A stretch of 64,000 bases of DNA from VFKI01 sp033762075 (GTDB lineage Bacteria; Pseudomonadota; Gammaproteobacteria; DSM-16500). Positions 17,176-25,970 of this stretch are shown piece after piece (within the stretch, counting starts at the first letter, position 1; each line of letters starts with the position of its first letter). A program made the position numbers and the translations under genes. The notes below the pieces were generated by a model that was given only the letters and a program-made list of their open reading frames with translations, was not told the DNA's origin and searched no databases. The stretch is taken from NCBI GenBank assembly GCA_033762075.1, contig JANRLY010000023.1:1-64000 (forward strand), read 5' to 3'.

Positions 17176-19235
17176 GACGCTATTCCAAAATAGGATAATA
17201 TAATATCAATTAATTTAATTCCAATAAACGGCACAATCAAACCACCTAATCCGTACACTAAAATATGATTCAGTAATAATTTTGCAGCAGGTTGATGACG
17301 CCATTTTATACCGCGCAATGCAATGGGAATTAAAAAAATAATAATCAGCGCATTAAAAATAACAGCTGACAAAATAGCATTATGCGGCGTGCTGAGATGC
17401 ATCACATTAAGTGCGCTGAGGGCTGGGTAAGTCGAAATAAAAGCTGCCGGTAAAATCGCAAAATATTTTGCAACGTCATTTGCTATACTGAAAGTTGTTA
17501 ATGCACCACGAGTCATCAATAACTGTTTTCCAATCTCAACCACTTCAATTAACTTTGTTGGATTCGAATCTAAATCCACCAAATTACCAGCTTCTTTGGC
17601 GGCTTGTGTGCCGGTATTCATAGCAACTGCAACATCGGCTTGTGCAAGTGCTGGTGCATCGTTTGTCCCATCACCTGTCATCGCAACTAAATGTCCTTCC
17701 TTTTGTAATCTATTAATCAGTGCGAGCTTATTTTCTGGTGTTGCTTGTGCAAGAAAATCATCGACGCCAGCTTCTGTGGCAATGGCTTGAGCGGTGAGTG
17801 GATTATCACCTGTTACCATAATAGTTTTGATTCCCATTTTTTTTAATTCAGCGAAACGTTCATGAATCCCACCCTTTACTATATCTTTTAAATAAATAAT
17901 ACCGAGTACTTTTTTTCCTTCGACTACCAGTAAAGGAGTGCCACCATTTTTTGAGATTGTATCAACAGTATTTTGAATAGAATTCGGAAATTCACCACCA
18001 ATATTTTTAAGATAGTCTTTGATCGCACTTTCTGCACCTTTGCGAATTTCTCGATCCGAAAAAGTGACGCCACTCATGCGAGTTTCTGCTTTAAAAGGAA
18101 TAAAGGTGGCATTTAATTCTGTTAATTCACGTCCACGTAAACCATATTTTTCTTTCGCAAGCACAACGATACTTCGCCCTTCTGGTGTTTCATCGGCAAG
18201 CGAAGAGAGTTGTGCCGCTTCAGCGAGAGCTTCAATCGTTATACCTGCGGCGGGAATAAATTCTGTGGCTTGGCGATTACCTAAGGTAATGGTGCCTGTT
18301 TTATCGAGGATGAGAATATCAATATCGCCAGCAGCTTCAATAGCACGTCCGGAAAGTGCTATGACATTCGCTTGAATCATTCGATCCATACCAGCGATAC
18401 CGATAGCTGATAGTAATCCGCCTATAGTTGTTGGTGCAAGACAAATGAATAGGGCAATAATAATCGTGATGGTAATGGATTTGCCCATGCCGGCTGCGAT
18501 AATGCTATTCATAGAAAATGGCAACAATGTGCAGCACACAATTAAAAATACAATTGTCAGTGAAGCAAGTAAAATAGTGAGTGCAATTTCATTAGGTGTT
18601 TTTTTTCGTTTGGCATTTTCAACCAATTGAATCATATGATCGAGAAATGTTTCTCCTGGATTTGCAGTGATGCGCACAATGATCCAATCAGAAATCACGA
18701 GTGTGCCGCCTGTGACAGATGAGCAATCTCCACCACTTTCACGAATGACAGGGGCGCTTTCTCCTGTGATTGCACTTTCATTAACGAAAGCAATACCTTC
18801 AATGACTTCACCATCGCTTGGAATGAGATCACCAGCTTCAACAAGAACGAAATCTCCTGCACGTAATTCACCTGACACTGTAAGCGTGATATGAGTTTGA
18901 TTTTCTGGTGTTTTTAATTTTTTTGCTTGAATTTCACGACGTGCTTTGCGCAATGAAAGCGCTTGTGCTTTTCCACGCCCTTCAGCGAGGGCTTCGGCAA
19001 AATTCGCGAAGAGAACTGTTAACCAAAGCCAAATTGCAATATTCAAAATAAAATTTGTTGCTTCTTCAACAGGTTTAGATAGCGATTGGAGAAAAAGACA
19101 TGTTGTTAATAACGAACCGATATATACAGTAAACATCACAGGATTATGAATTTGTTTATGTGGCGCAAGTTTTACAAACGACTGCCATAATGCAAGTAGA
19201 TAAATTTTCTTATTCCATAATGTTTTTTCAGCCAT
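17172..19235 (-). CDS. kdpB: potassium-transporting ATPase subunit B (P-type ATPase)
   Basis: The 687-residue catalytic subunit of the KdpFABC potassium pump in the inner membrane. P-type ATPase landmarks are intact: TGES in the actuator domain (157-160), the phosphorylation motif DKTGTIT with Asp311, a KGAE motif in the nucleotide-binding domain, and the hinge motif GDGTNDAP (521-528). The CLAPTTIGG stretch of the transmembrane core (265-273) is also present. Length is normal (about 680). Start overlaps kdpA by 8 bp and the end overlaps kdpC by 4 bp. Confidence 0.96.
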   Translation of the reverse strand: MAEKTLWNKKIYLLALWQSFVKLAPHKQIHNPVMFTVYIGSLLTTCLFLQSLSKPVEEATNFILNIAIWLWLTVLFANFAEALAEGRGKAQALSLRKARREIQAKKLKTPENQTHITLTVSGELRAGDFVLVEAGDLIPSDGEVIEGIAFVNESAITGESAPVIRESGGDCSSVTGGTLVISDWIIVRITANPGETFLDHMIQLVENAKRKKTPNEIALTILLASLTIVFLIVCCTLLPFSMNSIIAAGMGKSITITIIIALFICLAPTTIGGLLSAIGIAGMDRMIQANVIALSGRAIEAAGDIDILILDKTGTITLGNRQATEFIPAAGITIEALAEAAQLSSLADETPEGRSIVVLAKEKYGLRGRELTELNATFIPFKAETRMSGVTFSDREIRKGAESAIKDYLKNIGGEFPNSIQNTVDTISKNGGTPLLVVEGKKVLGIIYLKDIVKGGIHERFAELKKMGIKTIMVTGDNPLTAQAIATEAGVDDFLAQATPENKLALINRLQKEGHLVAMTGDGTNDAPALAQADVAVAMNTGTQAAKEAGNLVDLDSNPTKLIEVVEIGKQLLMTRGALTTFSIANDVAKYFAILPAAFISTYPALSALNVMHLSTPHNAILSAVIFNALIIIFLIPIALRGIKWRHQPAAKLLLNHILVYGLGGLIVPFIGIKLIDIILSYFGIAS

Positions 19236-20946
19236 AGGTTCTCCATAACATCAAGTGCTCAACAATAGGGCCGAGCGCGAGTACAGGGAAAAAGGTGAGG
19301 GCTCCAACGATTAAAGTGATAGCAATCAATAAAATAACAAAAAATGGTGTATGCGTTGGTAATGTGCCACTACTTGGAATCATTTTTCTTTTTTTCACGA
19401 GAGAGCCAGCGATGGCGAGCACAGGGATAATTAACCAAAATCGCATGAGTAACATTTCGATGCCACCGGCAGTATTATAAAATAAGGTGTTTGCGCTCAA
19501 ACCGGCAAATGCGCTGCCATTATTATTTCCCATTGAAGTGAACGCATATAAAATTTCACTTAATCCATGCGCGCCAGGATTCGCGATGGAAGAGATGCCA
19601 ACGGTTGTGATCGATGCAAATCCTGTGAGTATCAAAACGATCATGGGCATCAGTAAAACTGCAAAGCACGCCATTTTCATTTCATAGGGCTCAATTTTTT
19701 TGTTGAGATATTCAGGTGTTCGGCCAACCATTAAACCTGAAATAAAAACAGTGATGATAACTAACATCAGCATGCCATATAAACCGCATCCCACGCCGCC
19801 AAAAACCACTTCACCGAGATGCATTAACCATAAAGGAATAAGTCCACCGAGAGGCATAAATGAATCGTGCATTGAGTTGACTGAGCCATTCGATGTGGCT
19901 GTTGTAGATGCTGCCCATAAAGCAGAATTAACAATTCCAAAACGTGTTTCTTTGCCTTCCATGTTGCCGTTAATGTGTTGATCTATACCAAAAGAAGTGA
20001 GAGCAGGATTTCCTATTTGTTCGGCATAAATCGCACCGATTGTGCAAGGGATTAAAATAATAAGCATGGCAAAAAATATAGCCCTACCTTGACGTTTATC
20101 TTGCATGAGACGACCGAAGGTGAAACATAATGCGGCAGGAATGAGTAAAATCGCGATCATCTCAAAAAAATTAGTGAGCGGTGTTGGATTTTCAAATGGA
20201 TGCGCTGAGTTCGTATTAAAAAATCCACCACCATTTGTGCCGAGTTGTTTAATGGCTACTTGCGATGCGACAGGGCCCATTGGGATGACTTGTGTGTCGA
20301 GGGTTTTATTTTCAACTTGTATGGGTTGGAGTAAATGTGTTGTTTGATACGGTTTAAAATTTTGAATGACACCTTGCGAAGTTAAAAATAGGGATAACAC
20401 AATGGCAAGCGGTAATAAGATAAAAAGTGTGCTGCGTACTAAGTCCACCCAAAAATTTCCGAGTGTTTCAGATTCGTAACGCATAAATCCTCGAATAAAT
20501 GCCATCAATACTGCTATACCTGTTGCCGCAGATAAAAAATTTTGTACAGTTAAGCCAGCCATTTGTGTGAAATAACTCATTGTAGTTTCGCCACCATAAG
20601 CTTGCCAATTAGTGTTTGTGACAAAACTTGCAGCCGTATTAAAAGCTAAATCCGGTGGTACATTAGTGAAATGCTGTGGATTGAGTGGTAAATACAATTG
20701 CAAGCGTTGAATCGCATAAACAATTAATATGCCAAAAAAATTAAACCATAAAACTGCGAACGCATATTGTTTCCAATTCATTTCTTCTCGGAAAGTGATT
20801 CCGCATAAGCGATATAATGTTTTTTCAAAGGGTAAAGTGAATTCAGATGAGCTGTAGATTTTTGCAATATATTTTCCGAGTGGCTTTGCAAAAAGATATA
20901 AAACAATAAAAAAAATACTGACTTGAAGAATTGCGTTGACAGTCAT
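19228..20946 (-). CDS. kdpA: potassium-transporting ATPase subunit A
   Basis: The 572-residue potassium-binding channel-like subunit of KdpFABC, with about ten membrane helices. Selectivity-filter-like motifs are visible: NTAASFVTNTNWQ (103-115), GTNGGGFFNTNSAHPFENP (236-254) and further Gly-rich loops in the repeated pore segments. Length is normal (about 555-600). The ATG at 20946 follows a 118-bp gap from kdpF that contains an 80-bp hairpin repeat, which may lower or uncouple expression relative to kdpF. It overlaps kdpB by 8 bp. Confidence 0.96.
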   Translation of the reverse strand: MTVNAILQVSIFFIVLYLFAKPLGKYIAKIYSSSEFTLPFEKTLYRLCGITFREEMNWKQYAFAVLWFNFFGILIVYAIQRLQLYLPLNPQHFTNVPPDLAFNTAASFVTNTNWQAYGGETTMSYFTQMAGLTVQNFLSAATGIAVLMAFIRGFMRYESETLGNFWVDLVRSTLFILLPLAIVLSLFLTSQGVIQNFKPYQTTHLLQPIQVENKTLDTQVIPMGPVASQVAIKQLGTNGGGFFNTNSAHPFENPTPLTNFFEMIAILLIPAALCFTFGRLMQDKRQGRAIFFAMLIILIPCTIGAIYAEQIGNPALTSFGIDQHINGNMEGKETRFGIVNSALWAASTTATSNGSVNSMHDSFMPLGGLIPLWLMHLGEVVFGGVGCGLYGMLMLVIITVFISGLMVGRTPEYLNKKIEPYEMKMACFAVLLMPMIVLILTGFASITTVGISSIANPGAHGLSEILYAFTSMGNNNGSAFAGLSANTLFYNTAGGIEMLLMRFWLIIPVLAIAGSLVKKRKMIPSSGTLPTHTPFFVILLIAITLIVGALTFFPVLALGPIVEHLMLWRTYG

Positions 20947-20975
20947 ATAGAATCCATTCTTTAATTTAACATGCT

Positions 20976-21055
20976 GTCATTCCCGTGCAGGCGGGAAACC
21001 ATTTACCATACTCAACTGTTTTGAGCAGAATGGTTTCCCGCCTATGCAGGAATGA
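20976..21055. repeat. REP-like inverted repeat inserted in kdp operon
   Basis: GTCATTCCCGTGCAGGCGGG at 20976-20995 pairs with an imperfect reverse copy ending at 21055; an inner CTCAA/TTGAG hairpin sits in the loop (about 21011-21025). It belongs to the same GTCATTCCCGCG-type family seen near 44.0, 44.1, 44.5 and 53.5 kb. It lies between kdpF and kdpA, so mRNA of the operon must carry a long stem-loop there. Confidence 0.85.
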
Positions 21056-21064
21056 CGCTGTGAT

Positions 21065-21151
21065 CTAAAACACCTCCGGTATAAATAATGCAACCAATAA
21101 ATACAAGAGGAGTGCAGCAGCAATAATGCCTGCGACAATATATATCGTCAT
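21065..21151 (-). CDS. kdpF: potassium-transporting ATPase subunit F
   Basis: A 28-residue hydrophobic peptide beginning MTIYIVAGIIAAALLLYL and ending with ALFIPEVF, closely matching the single-helix KdpF pattern (about 29 residues, aromatic-rich end). KdpF is a small membrane subunit that stabilises the KdpABC complex. It lies upstream of kdpA in the expected place and orientation. Its ATG overlaps the TGA of an upstream micro-ORF (TCATGA) and is preceded by AGAGAAAAA as a weak ribosome site. Too short for usual gene callers. Confidence 0.85.
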   Translation of the reverse strand: MTIYIVAGIIAAALLLYLLVALFIPEVF

Positions 21152-21243
21152 GATTTTTCTCTTAGATAATCAAAAATTATGACGAGTATAAAGCTCATTG
21201 AGAAGATGACTGCAATGATCCATATTGCTGTCAAGTCGTTCAT
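21148..21243 (-). CDS. 31-residue membrane micro-protein coupled to kdpF
   Basis: An open frame ATG 21243 to TGA 21148-21150 encodes 31 residues: MNDLTAIWIIAVIFSMSFIL, then a few more hydrophobic residues and a charged tail DYLREKS. It is a single predicted membrane helix. Its stop overlaps the kdpF start and its start lies just 2 bp after the stop of the FKBP isomerase gene, giving a continuous run FKBP - micro-ORF - kdpF - kdpABC. No strong ribosome site is visible before ATG 21243. I know of no named family; a role as accessory KdpF-like subunit is inference from position. Confidence 0.55.
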   Translation of the reverse strand: MNDLTAIWIIAVIFSMSFILVIIFDYLREKS

Positions 21244-21245
21244 GA

Positions 21246-21758
21246 TTAATTAATCTTTTTCAATTCAACTTGAAAAATGAGTGTTTGGTTAGGCCCAATG
21301 AGCGGCGGTGCACCCACTGTACCGTATGCGAGTGTGGGTGGAATGTAGAGTTCCCATTTAGAGCCGACAGGCATTAATTGTAGCGCTTCTTGCCATCCTT
21401 GAATAACGCCATTGACTGGGAAAGTAGCAGGTTGTCCACGTTTGTAAGAGCTATCAAATTCAGTGCCATCGATTAAGGTACCGCGATAGTCTACTGTGAC
21501 AGAATCATTTGCAGTGGGTTTAGCGCCATTTCCTGGAGTAATAATTTTGTATTGCAAACCGTCTGGTAAGGTATGTACGCCAGGTTTTGTTTTATTTGCA
21601 GCAAGAAAGGCATCCCCAGTTAAGGGAGCTGCTTGTTGTTGAGTTGTTTGTGTTGTCATGGTGGTTCCTGTAGTTGTAGTGGCAGTATCTGCAACAGCTG
21701 GATTTGTCATCAATAAAGCTGTTGAGAATGCCAGTGGTAAACCGTATTTCAAAGTCAT
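21246..21758 (-). CDS. FKBP-type peptidyl-prolyl cis-trans isomerase (exported)
   Basis: A 170-residue exported protein: signal peptide about 1-24 (ending PAVAD), a Thr/Gln-rich linker (about 25-46), and an FKBP domain (about 60-170) with VDYRGTLIDGTEFDSSY, FPVNGVIQGWQEAL and YGTVGAPPLIGPNQTLIF, which hold the active-site residues of the family. FKBPs speed proline isomerisation during folding; Mip of Legionella is a longer relative. This short form lacks the Mip dimerisation helix. ATG 21758 is preferred over GTG 21761 because AGGGAG sits 6 bases upstream. It is the first gene of the run into kdpF. Confidence 0.88.
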   Translation of the reverse strand: MTLKYGLPLAFSTALLMTNPAVADTATTTTGTTMTTQTTQQQAAPLTGDAFLAANKTKPGVHTLPDGLQYKIITPGNGAKPTANDSVTVDYRGTLIDGTEFDSSYKRGQPATFPVNGVIQGWQEALQLMPVGSKWELYIPPTLAYGTVGAPPLIGPNQTLIFQVELKKIN

Positions 21759-21953
21759 CACGCTCTCCCTGAATGAATTAGATGAATGACCAAAGATAAT
21801 CGGATTAAGAGGAAAAAGCTAGTAAAGTATATATTTTATTAACCTATTGATTATATTGGCAAATAATATATTTGCTGAATAGACATTTGACAAGATGCAT
21901 GGTTTTGTGAAATATCTATCCTATAAAGATTAATCATACGAGGAGGGGCATTG

Positions 21954-23687
21954 ATGACTAAAAAAGAGTTTGATCAATTACTTATCTCTTCGGATATTAA
22001 TAGTGCTGTCCTCCAATTACAACGGAATGTCATTCTAACGGATATCAAAAAATCTTTTCGAAATACTCAAGCACGGCAAGAGGAGTATGAGGCTTGCCTT
22101 TGGGTTGCTACTGTTGAAATGACTCTATTGCTCAGTATCGAGCTAGAATTGTTAACAAAAAACTATGGTTTTTCACAAGGTGCTGCACAGCGGATGGTAC
22201 GCAGTGTCATAGGTATGTTTGATTCGTGTAGAGAATACTCAGCGCAGCATTCGGATAAAACAGATACGAAAGGAAAATTTTGCCAAAGAATTAAAAATGA
22301 ATGTCAAAAAGTTTTGCTGGGTGAAAAAAATATTGTAGACGCCATGACAGAAATTGATATATCTATTTTTCTTGGAAAGGATATGTTAGATCATGGTAGA
22401 AGTCGATTATTATATAGAAATCTAGCAACAAAGCTTAAGAGTTATCACGATGCTATAGGAGACAAACAAGAGGAGCTGATTAAAATACATAAAGAACACA
22501 ATGAAAATATTCGTGTATGGCTTAAAGAAAATATTACTCCCGATCATAATGCTATTGAAATTCAAAATGAGGAATTGAATTTCAAGTATCGAATGATTCG
22601 TCAAAAAATGTTGACGATTGCAAAAAACTATAAAACATCATATGTTGCTAAAAAGCAAATTGCTGATGTTGTTATATTGACCTTAGAGTCGGGCAAATAC
22701 CCAGATAGAGATGCCATTAATAATGTCAGAGATATGCTCGCTTCAAAGAGTAAGGTGCTTGAATCTGCTAGAGGATTTTTTTCGCGCTCTATTCCAGACA
22801 GTCAATCAAAATTAAGAGATCCCTTGCGAGAGCAAATCAACTTATTTGATCAACTGCCAGAAATGATAGAGCTGAAACGTCAGGTACGAAAATCATCAGA
22901 TGATTATTCGTTAAAAGAAAGCAACAGTAGCCAATCTTTATCAAGTTTTGATTCTATGGTTTATGAACAAAAAAATGATATAACAGATTCTATTGAGTTT
23001 AAGGAAGAATTCAAGGAAGAGAATATGACTATAGATGTCCCGCCGAGAGTACGGTTAGAGAAATTGCTTTCTGATGACATTGAAGCGAAAGTGAATGACG
23101 ATGATTATATATATTTAAGAAATAATTCTTTTTTGAAAGAGAAATATATTGAGAGTCGTATTCATTTGATCCTTGGAGTTTATCCATTACCATCTTATTA
23201 CAGAGTGAGAAAGTTTTCTGTTGAAGAACAAAAACAACACGATCGACAAATGGAAAGTATGCTGAAAGATGAACTCACGCTCAGCTATTTGAAGCAGAAA
23301 CGTAAAGACACACAACATTACAATATACTAGGTAAGATTTTTAACAAATTAAACGACTATATAATACATATACAAAATACAGACGGGTTATTTAATCGTT
23401 CTTCCGGCAGCCATAAAAAAGTAGAAGCCGTTCGGAACATTATTAAGCAACTTCAAAATACAATGAGAAATGAAGAAAGTATGTACCAGAGATTAGTTGA
23501 TATTATTGAGAATGGTTTTTTTGACTTTGGTAAAAAGATTAAAGCCCATAGGAATCCGTTACATGGTTGCTGGAGTTTCTTTTTTCCGGCAAAGACGGAA
23601 GGGGAGAAGTTGTTGGAAGAGATTTATCAGTTGGTGCCAGAGGAATATCGTTTGGAGAGGAGAAGGCACATTAATGCTTTAGAGTAG
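21954..23687 (+). CDS. hypothetical protein, 577 aa, candidate effector
   Basis: Not recognised. The protein is soluble, charged and mostly helical, with a Ser-rich linker at about residues 305-345 and an acidic segment near 345-360, and a short basic/aromatic patch (about 535-550) before a Glu-rich end. There is no signal peptide or membrane helix. ATG 21954 is chosen over TTG 21951 since a strong AGGAGGGG site lies at 21941-21948. The 3' end overlaps the convergent nucleotidyltransferase gene by 17 bp. Its neighbours (nucleotidyltransferase, EEP protein, giant coiled coil) make a role as secreted effector plausible, but that is inference only. Confidence 0.7.
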   Translation: MTKKEFDQLLISSDINSAVLQLQRNVILTDIKKSFRNTQARQEEYEACLWVATVEMTLLLSIELELLTKNYGFSQGAAQRMVRSVIGMFDSCREYSAQHSDKTDTKGKFCQRIKNECQKVLLGEKNIVDAMTEIDISIFLGKDMLDHGRSRLLYRNLATKLKSYHDAIGDKQEELIKIHKEHNENIRVWLKENITPDHNAIEIQNEELNFKYRMIRQKMLTIAKNYKTSYVAKKQIADVVILTLESGKYPDRDAINNVRDMLASKSKVLESARGFFSRSIPDSQSKLRDPLREQINLFDQLPEMIELKRQVRKSSDDYSLKESNSSQSLSSFDSMVYEQKNDITDSIEFKEEFKEENMTIDVPPRVRLEKLLSDDIEAKVNDDDYIYLRNNSFLKEKYIESRIHLILGVYPLPSYYRVRKFSVEEQKQHDRQMESMLKDELTLSYLKQKRKDTQHYNILGKIFNKLNDYIIHIQNTDGLFNRSSGSHKKVEAVRNIIKQLQNTMRNEESMYQRLVDIIENGFFDFGKKIKAHRNPLHGCWSFFFPAKTEGEKLLEEIYQLVPEEYRLERRRHINALE

Positions 23688-25968
23688 GATGAGTTTGATT
23701 TTCTTGCTTAAAAATAGATTTATGTTCGATTGTACGTATGTATTCGTTCACGGCTTTTCTTGCTTCAGAAAGCAAATTATTATTGGGCTTCTTGGTTCCC
23801 TGAGTAAATTCGAAATCATGATGAATGCATTCGCAATAGGCTGCAATAAACGCAGCTTCGCGAGCGGGCATGTTATTAATGCAAATAGGTCTTGTTTTGT
23901 CCTTCTTATCAAGGATTGCAATTAAATTTTGTACTTCTCTCGACGCCCATTCGGTTAATTGCTTGTCAGTTAATACAATTTTCTTCGGGAAATATTGTTC
24001 AGAACGATATGCCTTTTGGCCATTACTATCAGTTTGAATACTTTGTACTGAGCATGTTTTCACAATAGGTTTTTGATTGTTTTGTTTTTTCGAAAATTGA
24101 TCTTGTAAGATGTGTATATTGAGACGCTTTTCTGAATTTTCAAACTTAGCTGTTCTTTGAATTGTGTTTTGACTGTTGACTTGCACTGAACCATTGCTTG
24201 AATGGTTATTATTTAAAACTGCATTAATCTCATTGTTTATTTCCGTTTGATTGCTAAAGATTCGTGATTGATAACTATAAGATCGAACTTGTTTTTGGAG
24301 GTCAGGGTAAGCTTTTGAAGTTTCAAGATGTTCAAGTGTTAGTATTAAACCATCGAGCGTATGATTGAAAATTTCGGCTAATCGACCTGCGCCACTGCCT
24401 TTTGCTTGTTGAAACTCTGCATTTTTAAAACCAATTTCAACAATTGCATTGATCATCGACTGGATTTCTTTCATGCAAATTTCTGGATTGAAATTTGAAT
24501 CTATAATTTTTTTCTCACTAGTGGAAAATATTTCTTCTAGTTTTTGAAGCATAGCAATTTTTTCGGACGATGGTGGAGGGTCAAAAAATAGATAATTATG
24601 TGTAGATAAGTATTTTTGTACTTCATCTCTAAATATAATAAGAGGTGCCAGAACGAACTCAGACGCCTCCAGAGATACATCATGTTCTATTGCTTTAGAG
24701 GGTTGATTATGTAATACACTGGTTTTGGTTTTTGGATTAAGCTCATTTCTGGCAATTAAGTCAAAGCAATTTTTTTGTAGTTCTTTTATAGCCTTAATTT
24801 CTTCTGGGGAACATTGATCAAGATGTTTGTTGTTAGATAAGTAGTCATTTAAGTTTAATATAAATTTTGGAGGTTCTTTAATTTCTTCTCGTTCAAATTT
24901 TTGGTATTCAACAAGATATTTTTCTAAAGCACCCCTTAGCCATCCAACAAGATAGGAAAGCTCTTTGAGCTCTTGATAGCGAGGATCAGATGGGTCTATA
25001 TTATCGTGTTCAGCTTGATGTGTTACGTGCAGTTCGAATCTAATTTTTGAAGCGCGTGCATATATATATCGAATTAATTCAGCAGCTGTATACCCTATTT
25101 TTTCTTTTTTAAGAGTGTCAATCAATTCATCTTGAGATGAAAATTCTTGGCCATCTATTTTTGATTGAACGCGTAATCCTTGTAATATATATTCAAGAGG
25201 ACGGAGAAGGTCAGACTTAATAGATATCTTTGGCGGCAGGTTGCCAGGAACAGGATCTTCTGGCCCACGAAATATACGCATTGCATAATCAAAGCATGTA
25301 TGGGCTGTTTCAGGGTTGACTTGAAGGTTAGAAATAATTTTACGAAGTCTTGTTGTATTCTGATTTATGTCAGAGCCTGACACACATTTTGCATTTTCTA
25401 CATTAAATAATAACACGTCGTCTACACTACACCATTCTAATATTTCATCCTGAGTACCGTTTAAGCGCTCTAACAATGGATCCACTGCAAAAACAGATTG
25501 ATCTGAGAACATATATTTTGAAATGACTTTTGTCATTCGTACAATTTTATTATACGCTTCTATCAAATTTCGTTTATTTTCTGTCGACAAATCATCTGAA
25601 AATATCATGAAGCAATCAATGTCTGAAAATGGCGTTGCTTTATTTCTAGCAAGAGATCCGGAAACACATAACTCCATTTGATTTTCGGAAATTTCAATAC
25701 CATGATCGGTTAATGTGTTGTAAATAAATTCTTTTAAAATGGAGATCAGCAATCGATTTGCAGAGTCGCTATTAATATTCGGGTCAAGTAATTGCTGTAG
25801 GCGCGCTTTGAGGGCTTTATATCTCTCTCCACTAGGCCCTGGATTTCGAGATAAATTATCTACATCTGTTTGTATATTTTCAAGTAAATCACCAAAAATA
25901 TCTTGGCCTGGTTGTTCCAAGGCTTGGTAATATGCTTTCATCTCATCGTTGACTAATTGAATTGGCAT
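23671..25968 (-). CDS. GlnD/DUF294-type nucleotidyltransferase-domain protein
   Basis: A 765-residue protein. The nucleotidyltransferase signature GSLARNKATPFSDID (residues 104-118) contains the GS motif and the metal-binding DxD pair (Asp116, Asp118) of the GlnD/DUF294 superfamily. Downstream, KSDLLRPLEYILQG (251-264) resembles the helical region that follows this fold in DUF294 proteins. The remaining ~480 residues are helical and unrecognised; there is no HD or ACT domain as in GlnD. It may transfer a nucleotide to a protein target. ATG 25968 has GAGGT just upstream inside the end of the EEP gene, 2 bp away, so the two are co-transcribed. Confidence 0.75.
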   Translation of the reverse strand: MPIQLVNDEMKAYYQALEQPGQDIFGDLLENIQTDVDNLSRNPGPSGERYKALKARLQQLLDPNINSDSANRLLISILKEFIYNTLTDHGIEISENQMELCVSGSLARNKATPFSDIDCFMIFSDDLSTENKRNLIEAYNKIVRMTKVISKYMFSDQSVFAVDPLLERLNGTQDEILEWCSVDDVLLFNVENAKCVSGSDINQNTTRLRKIISNLQVNPETAHTCFDYAMRIFRGPEDPVPGNLPPKISIKSDLLRPLEYILQGLRVQSKIDGQEFSSQDELIDTLKKEKIGYTAAELIRYIYARASKIRFELHVTHQAEHDNIDPSDPRYQELKELSYLVGWLRGALEKYLVEYQKFEREEIKEPPKFILNLNDYLSNNKHLDQCSPEEIKAIKELQKNCFDLIARNELNPKTKTSVLHNQPSKAIEHDVSLEASEFVLAPLIIFRDEVQKYLSTHNYLFFDPPPSSEKIAMLQKLEEIFSTSEKKIIDSNFNPEICMKEIQSMINAIVEIGFKNAEFQQAKGSGAGRLAEIFNHTLDGLILTLEHLETSKAYPDLQKQVRSYSYQSRIFSNQTEINNEINAVLNNNHSSNGSVQVNSQNTIQRTAKFENSEKRLNIHILQDQFSKKQNNQKPIVKTCSVQSIQTDSNGQKAYRSEQYFPKKIVLTDKQLTEWASREVQNLIAILDKKDKTRPICINNMPAREAAFIAAYCECIHHDFEFTQGTKKPNNNLLSEARKAVNEYIRTIEHKSIFKQENQTHPTLKH

Positions 25969-25970
25969 AA

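Noticed and set aside
17596..20347. Plus-strand open frames opposite kdpA and kdpB
   Set aside because: They lie antisense to well-conserved kdp genes and encode nothing recognisable.
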